Positions 62,217-64,000 of a stretch of DNA of 64,000 bases are shown piece by piece (within the stretch, counting starts at the first letter, position 1; the number at the start of each line of letters is the position of its first letter). The stretch covers positions 191,008,159-191,072,158 of the forward strand of contig CM067369.1 in NCBI GenBank assembly GCA_034401795.1, in the 5' to 3' direction. A program made the translations under genes and the position numbers. The notes below the pieces were generated by a model. It made no database searches and was not told where the DNA came from. It saw only the letters and a list, made by a program, of their open reading frames with translations. The DNA comes from Chaetoderma sp. LZ-2023a. Its lineage: Eukaryota > Mollusca > Caudofoveata > Chaetodermatida > Chaetodermatidae.

Positions 62217-64000
62217 ATATGGCGATAATTTTTTCTCCGGAAATATGGATCTCGGAGAGGCTCATCTCGTACGACACTCCATCGATACAGGCAATAATCG
62301 CCCCATATGACAACCGGTACGACGTCTTCCTATTCACAAAGAAGCCGAAGCACACCAACAAGTAAATGACATGTTGTGAATGGATATTATTGAACCCTCA
62401 GCTTCTCCATGGGCTAGTTCTATAGTGCAAGCGGGCAAAAAGGATGGATCCTTGCGGTTTTGTATAGACTACCACCGCCTTAATGATCTTAGCGTTAAGG
62501 ATGCCTATCCGTTACCACGGATAGAACAGGCATTGGATTCCTTATCCATAGTCAAGTGGTTTTGTACCCTTGGCTTAGTTAGCAGTTACTGGCAGGTAGC
62601 CATGGATGAAGCTGATATGGAAAAGATGGCATTCGTTTGTAGGGATGGCCTTTTCCAATTCTGTAAGATGCCCTACAGGTTGTGCAACGCTCCCGGAACT
62701 TTTGAACGACTCATTGAGCAGGTATTAACCACCGTGCAATGGGAGATCTGTCTCTGTTACATCAATGACGTAATAGTCTTTGGACCCACGTTTGAGCAAA
62801 CCTTAATCAATTTGGACACCGTTCTTTCAAGATTCTGCACGGCTAATTTGAAACTCAAACCAAAGAAATGTCATCTCTTCAGAAAGAGCGTCGAGTTCCT
62901 GGGATACGTCATATCTGATGATGGAGTGGCTACACAGCCATCAAAAGCTAAGGCAGTAGCAGAGTGGCCGCGACCCTCTTCAATTACGGAGACACAGAGT
63001 TTCCTTGGCTTATGCCAGTACTAGCACCGTTATATCCGACATTTCAGCGAGATTGCTTCATCCCTCTACAAGATCACAGAGAAAGATCGACCATTTGATT
63101 CTTGCTCACCCTAATCCAAGCCTCGATTTCATCTTAGACACTGATGCGTCAGCTTTTGCTATCGGCGCAGTTCTATCACAGGTCACCGAAGATGGAACAG
63201 CGCAGGTGTTGGGTTACGGTTCATGTACTCTGAATAAAATGGAGAGAAGATACACAACCACCAAGTGAGAACTATTGGCGGCGGTCCATTTCATCAAGTA
63301 TAACAAACACTTTCTGTATGGGTGCCCTTTTACACTCCGTACAGACCATGCCTCACTATGGTGGCTCAGGAACTTAAAAAATCCGGAGGACCAGGTAGCG
63401 AGATGGCAGGAATCCCTGCAGGCCTATAACTTTAACGTTGTTCACCATCCCGGCAAATTGCATGGTAATGCCGACGCCATTAGCAGAATCGGCATGGAAG
63501 CTGAACACGAAGATGCTGCCGCCGTGACACAGTCAACACAGCCATCTCCGGAATTTCCCAAATTGTGGTGCGCAGAGTGGAATCCGGAGAAAATCGCACA
63601 CCACCAAACAACAGACGTGCAGACACGAAATATATACGCGTGGATTCGGAAGGGGGTACATTAATGACCATTTGGTAGTTCCGGAAAGTTATCGAGAACT
63701 TATATTGAAACAACTACATGATAACGCTGGACATCTGGCCATGGAAAGGACTGCTGCCCGTATCAAACTGAGATTCCACTGGATCGGGATTTGCGATAGT
63801 GTCAAGGCATGGGTTGCCAAATGTATCCCATGCCAAACACGCGCTGTTGGCCGACACCATATCGCACCATCACAAATTAATATTGTTGGTGCACCGTGTG
63901 AGCGAGTGGCCATTGACGTGCTCGGACCCGTGAATATGATGGATGACGGGAATAAATACATCCTCGTATTACAAGATTATTTTATGAAGTGGGTAGAAGC
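62190..64000 (+). pseudogene. pol: Ty3/Gypsy RT, RNase H and integrase (truncated by window)
   Basis: RT: GEAHLVRHSIDTGNNRPI, then TGA, QPVRRLP, another TGA near 62374, EPSASPWASSIVQAGKKDGS, FCIDYHRLND, and the catalytic box CYINDVIVFG, in which YLDD has become YIND, so RT is dead. RNase H: FILDTDASAFAIGAVLSQ and LRTDHASLWWL, with a TGA at 63266 where 'kELLA' motifs have Arg. Integrase: zinc-binding HDNAGHLAMERTAARIK and CIPCQ, first catalytic Asp in ERVAIDVLGP (63912) and the second in VLQDYFMKWVE at the window edge. Frameshifts near 63020 and 63660. RNase H lies before IN, the Ty3/Gypsy order. Confidence 0.85.

Overview
The window is nuclear DNA from an animal, most probably a marine invertebrate. 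The reasons are an intron-bearing host gene with consensus GT-AG junctions and phase-consistent exons, and dense metazoan-type mobile DNA: Polinton/Maverick elements, Tx1/L1-like and other LINE remnants, a Ty3/Gypsy element, MITEs and microsatellites. I cannot name the species.

Layout. Positions 3002-16109 and 41765-45466 carry five exons, all on the + strand, of one NACHT plus WD40 (NWD1/NWD2-like) STAND-type NTPase gene. They splice to 1,529 codons plus a stop with no interruption. The 5' exons lie left of the window. The gene's introns hold seven copies or part-copies of a short MITE family with a palindromic core, a decayed LINE fragment (7.7-8.9 kb), simple repeats and local duplications.

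The fourth intron in the window (16110-41764, 25.7 kb) is a nested set of insertions. A Tx1/L1-like LINE on the - strand appears to have landed in a (TAC)n microsatellite. A 1.94-kb Polinton-type element (16364-18299) with a perfect 6-bp target duplication then entered its 3' part. A 16.8-kb Polinton (about 20243-37000) cut its ORF2 in two. Subtracting both inserts leaves about 6.5 kb, a plausible full-length LINE, and the ORF2 frame resumes across the large insertion.

The large Polinton encodes a protein-primed DNA polymerase B (- strand, right arm), a retroviral-type integrase converging on it, an FtsK/HerA-type packaging ATPase, and a dozen or more small proteins, several with membrane or coiled-coil segments. 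Most long reading frames have in-frame stops or frameshifts, so the copy is dead. A recurring core promoter (TTTAA followed by a TATA-like box, 20-37 bp before the start codon) precedes most of its genes and both genes of the small element. I could not recognise a major capsid protein or a cysteine protease.

Right of the host gene are a roughly 150-bp minisatellite, a second unrelated DNA polymerase B gene (48988-53999) with acidic two-cysteine 32-residue repeats near its N-terminus, a promoter-like segment with a perfect heat-shock element, CRE, CCAAT and TATA boxes (54.96-55.10 kb), and a decayed Ty3/Gypsy element (58.0 kb to the window edge) with gag, protease, RT, RNase H and the start of integrase. 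All mobile elements are broken; only the NACHT-WD40 gene looks maintained.
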